From JAEUMD01 sp937950105 (GTDB lineage Bacteria; Pseudomonadota; Alphaproteobacteria; Rhizobiales; Hyphomicrobiaceae): a stretch of 5,369 bases of DNA. The translations under genes and the position numbers were made by a program. The stretch spans positions 1-5,369 of the forward strand of contig DAISIT010000126.1 in NCBI GenBank assembly GCA_036821845.1, read 5' to 3'. Below the pieces are notes generated by a model. That model worked only from the letters and a program-made list of their open reading frames with translations. It was not told the origin of the DNA and ran no database searches. Positions 4,595-5,369 of the stretch are shown here, piece by piece; positions within the stretch are counted from its first letter, which is position 1; the number at the start of each line of letters is the position of its first letter.

Positions 4595-5369
4595 TCACTC
4601 CGGCAGCGGAATGAACTCGGCTTCGTCACCCGGCACCACGGCGAAGCGGCGCTGCTTCCAATCCTCCTTCGCCGCACGGATGCGATCCGCAGACGACGAC
4701 ACGAAGTTCCACCAGATGTGGCGCGGACCATCCATCGGTTCGCCGCCGATCAGTGCGAGCCGCGCGTTCGACAGCGCCAGCACCGAGATGCGGTCGCCCG
4801 GCTTGAAGATCAACAGGCGGCCCTCGCCGAAGGCATCGCCCGCAATGTCGATCTCGCCGGAGACGACGTAGATCGCCCGCTCGTCGTAGTCGGCATCGAG
4901 CGGCAGCACCGCACCCGGCGCCAGCACGGCCTCCGCATAAAAGCTCTCGTGCGGAAACGAAACCGGGGAGCGCCGACCGTAGAGCGAACCCATGATGACG
5001 CTGACGCGCTTGCCCTCGCCCTCGATGCGCGGCAGGTCGCTGCGGGCGTGATGCACGAACTGCGGCGTGCCTTCCTCGTGCGACTTCGGCAGCGCCGCCC
5101 ACAGTTGCAGCCCGAACAGCCGTGACGGCTTTTCGCGTTCGCTGCCGGGCGTGCGCTCGGAATGCACGATGCCCGATCCGGCGGTCATCAGGTTGAGCTC
5201 CCCCGGCCGTATCGGCTGCGCCGTGCCGAGGCTGTCGCGATGCATGATCTCGCCGTCGAACAGGTACGTCACCGTGGCGAGTCCGATGTGGGGATGCGGA
5301 CGCACGTCGATGCCCTGTCCGAGCAGGAACTCCGCAGGCCCCATCTGATCGAAGAAAATGAACGGCCCG
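4595..5369 (-). CDS. Pirin family protein (iron-binding bicupin), N-terminus cut by window edge
   Basis: 257 residues are visible. The frame stays open to the right edge and its first residues GPFIFFDQMGPAEF are the conserved pirin N-terminal segment, so the true start lies outside; the internal ATG at 5344 is not the start. The N-terminal cupin keeps all four metal ligands: His25 and His27 in RPHPHIG, His69 and Glu71 in GSGIVHSERT (visible numbering), matching human pirin His56, His58, His101 and Glu103. The C-terminal cupin region (about 140-235) contains YAEAVLAPGAVLPL and RAIYVVSGEIDIAG. Bacterial pirins are non-haem iron cupins; some have quercetinase activity and others bind metabolic enzymes, and the sequence does not say which applies. 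It is convergent with the rhodanese gene and not part of that operon. Confidence 0.92.
   Translation of the reverse strand, partial: GPFIFFDQMGPAEFLLGQGIDVRPHPHIGLATVTYLFDGEIMHRDSLGTAQPIRPGELNLMTAGSGIVHSERTPGSEREKPSRLFGLQLWAALPKSHEEGTPQFVHHARSDLPRIEGEGKRVSVIMGSLYGRRSPVSFPHESFYAEAVLAPGAVLPLDADYDERAIYVVSGEIDIAGDAFGEGRLLIFKPGDRISVLALSNARLALIGGEPMDGPRHIWWNFVSSSADRIRAAKEDWKQRRFAVVPGDEAEFIPLPE

Noticed and set aside
5342..5344. ATG at 5344 as the start of pirin
   Set aside because: The conserved pirin segment GPFIFFDQ lies in frame directly upstream and runs to the window edge, so the gene continues beyond it.

Overview
The window looks like chromosomal DNA from a high-GC alphaproteobacterium, most likely Hyphomicrobiales (Rhizobiales). 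The support is strongly G/C-biased third codon positions, an Omp25/opacity-type beta-barrel protein whose mature end begins with the order-typical AADL, a perfect TTAA-N7-TTAA (CtrA-type) box upstream of it, and a cysteine synthase/SseA gene pair of alphaproteobacterial type. Genus and species cannot be told from the sequence.

Layout, left to right. Positions 1-202 hold a 50-residue two-helix membrane protein on the minus strand, with a possible terminator at the edge. Positions 203-637 carry no gene. They hold four copies of a 54-bp direct repeat (276-562), the third split without loss by a 73-bp hairpin-forming insert, and then a clear intrinsic terminator for the next gene. At 638-1588 (minus) is a secreted outer-membrane beta-barrel protein with a calcium-binding-type loop pair near its N-terminus. 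Positions 1589-1885 form a divergent control region with the CtrA-type box and two palindromes.

On the plus strand come a cysteine synthase family enzyme (1886-2935), a possible 27-codon linker ORF, and 3-mercaptopyruvate sulfurtransferase sseA (3023-3901). After a strong hairpin and a structured leader there is a single-domain rhodanese (4098-4499). A G-rich heptad repeat with a C-rich partner fills the space between this gene and a convergent pirin gene (4595 to the right edge, start missing).

The three plus-strand genes form a small sulfur-handling set. One makes or interconverts cysteine and related thioether amino acids, one takes sulfane sulfur from the cysteine-derived 3-mercaptopyruvate, and one is a generic persulfide carrier. 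Pirin is an iron-binding cupin and only a neighbour on the opposite strand. I see no phage, plasmid, CRISPR or defence genes. The genes are ordinary, and the less ordinary content is in the intergenic DNA and in the calcium-loop insertion of the outer-membrane protein.
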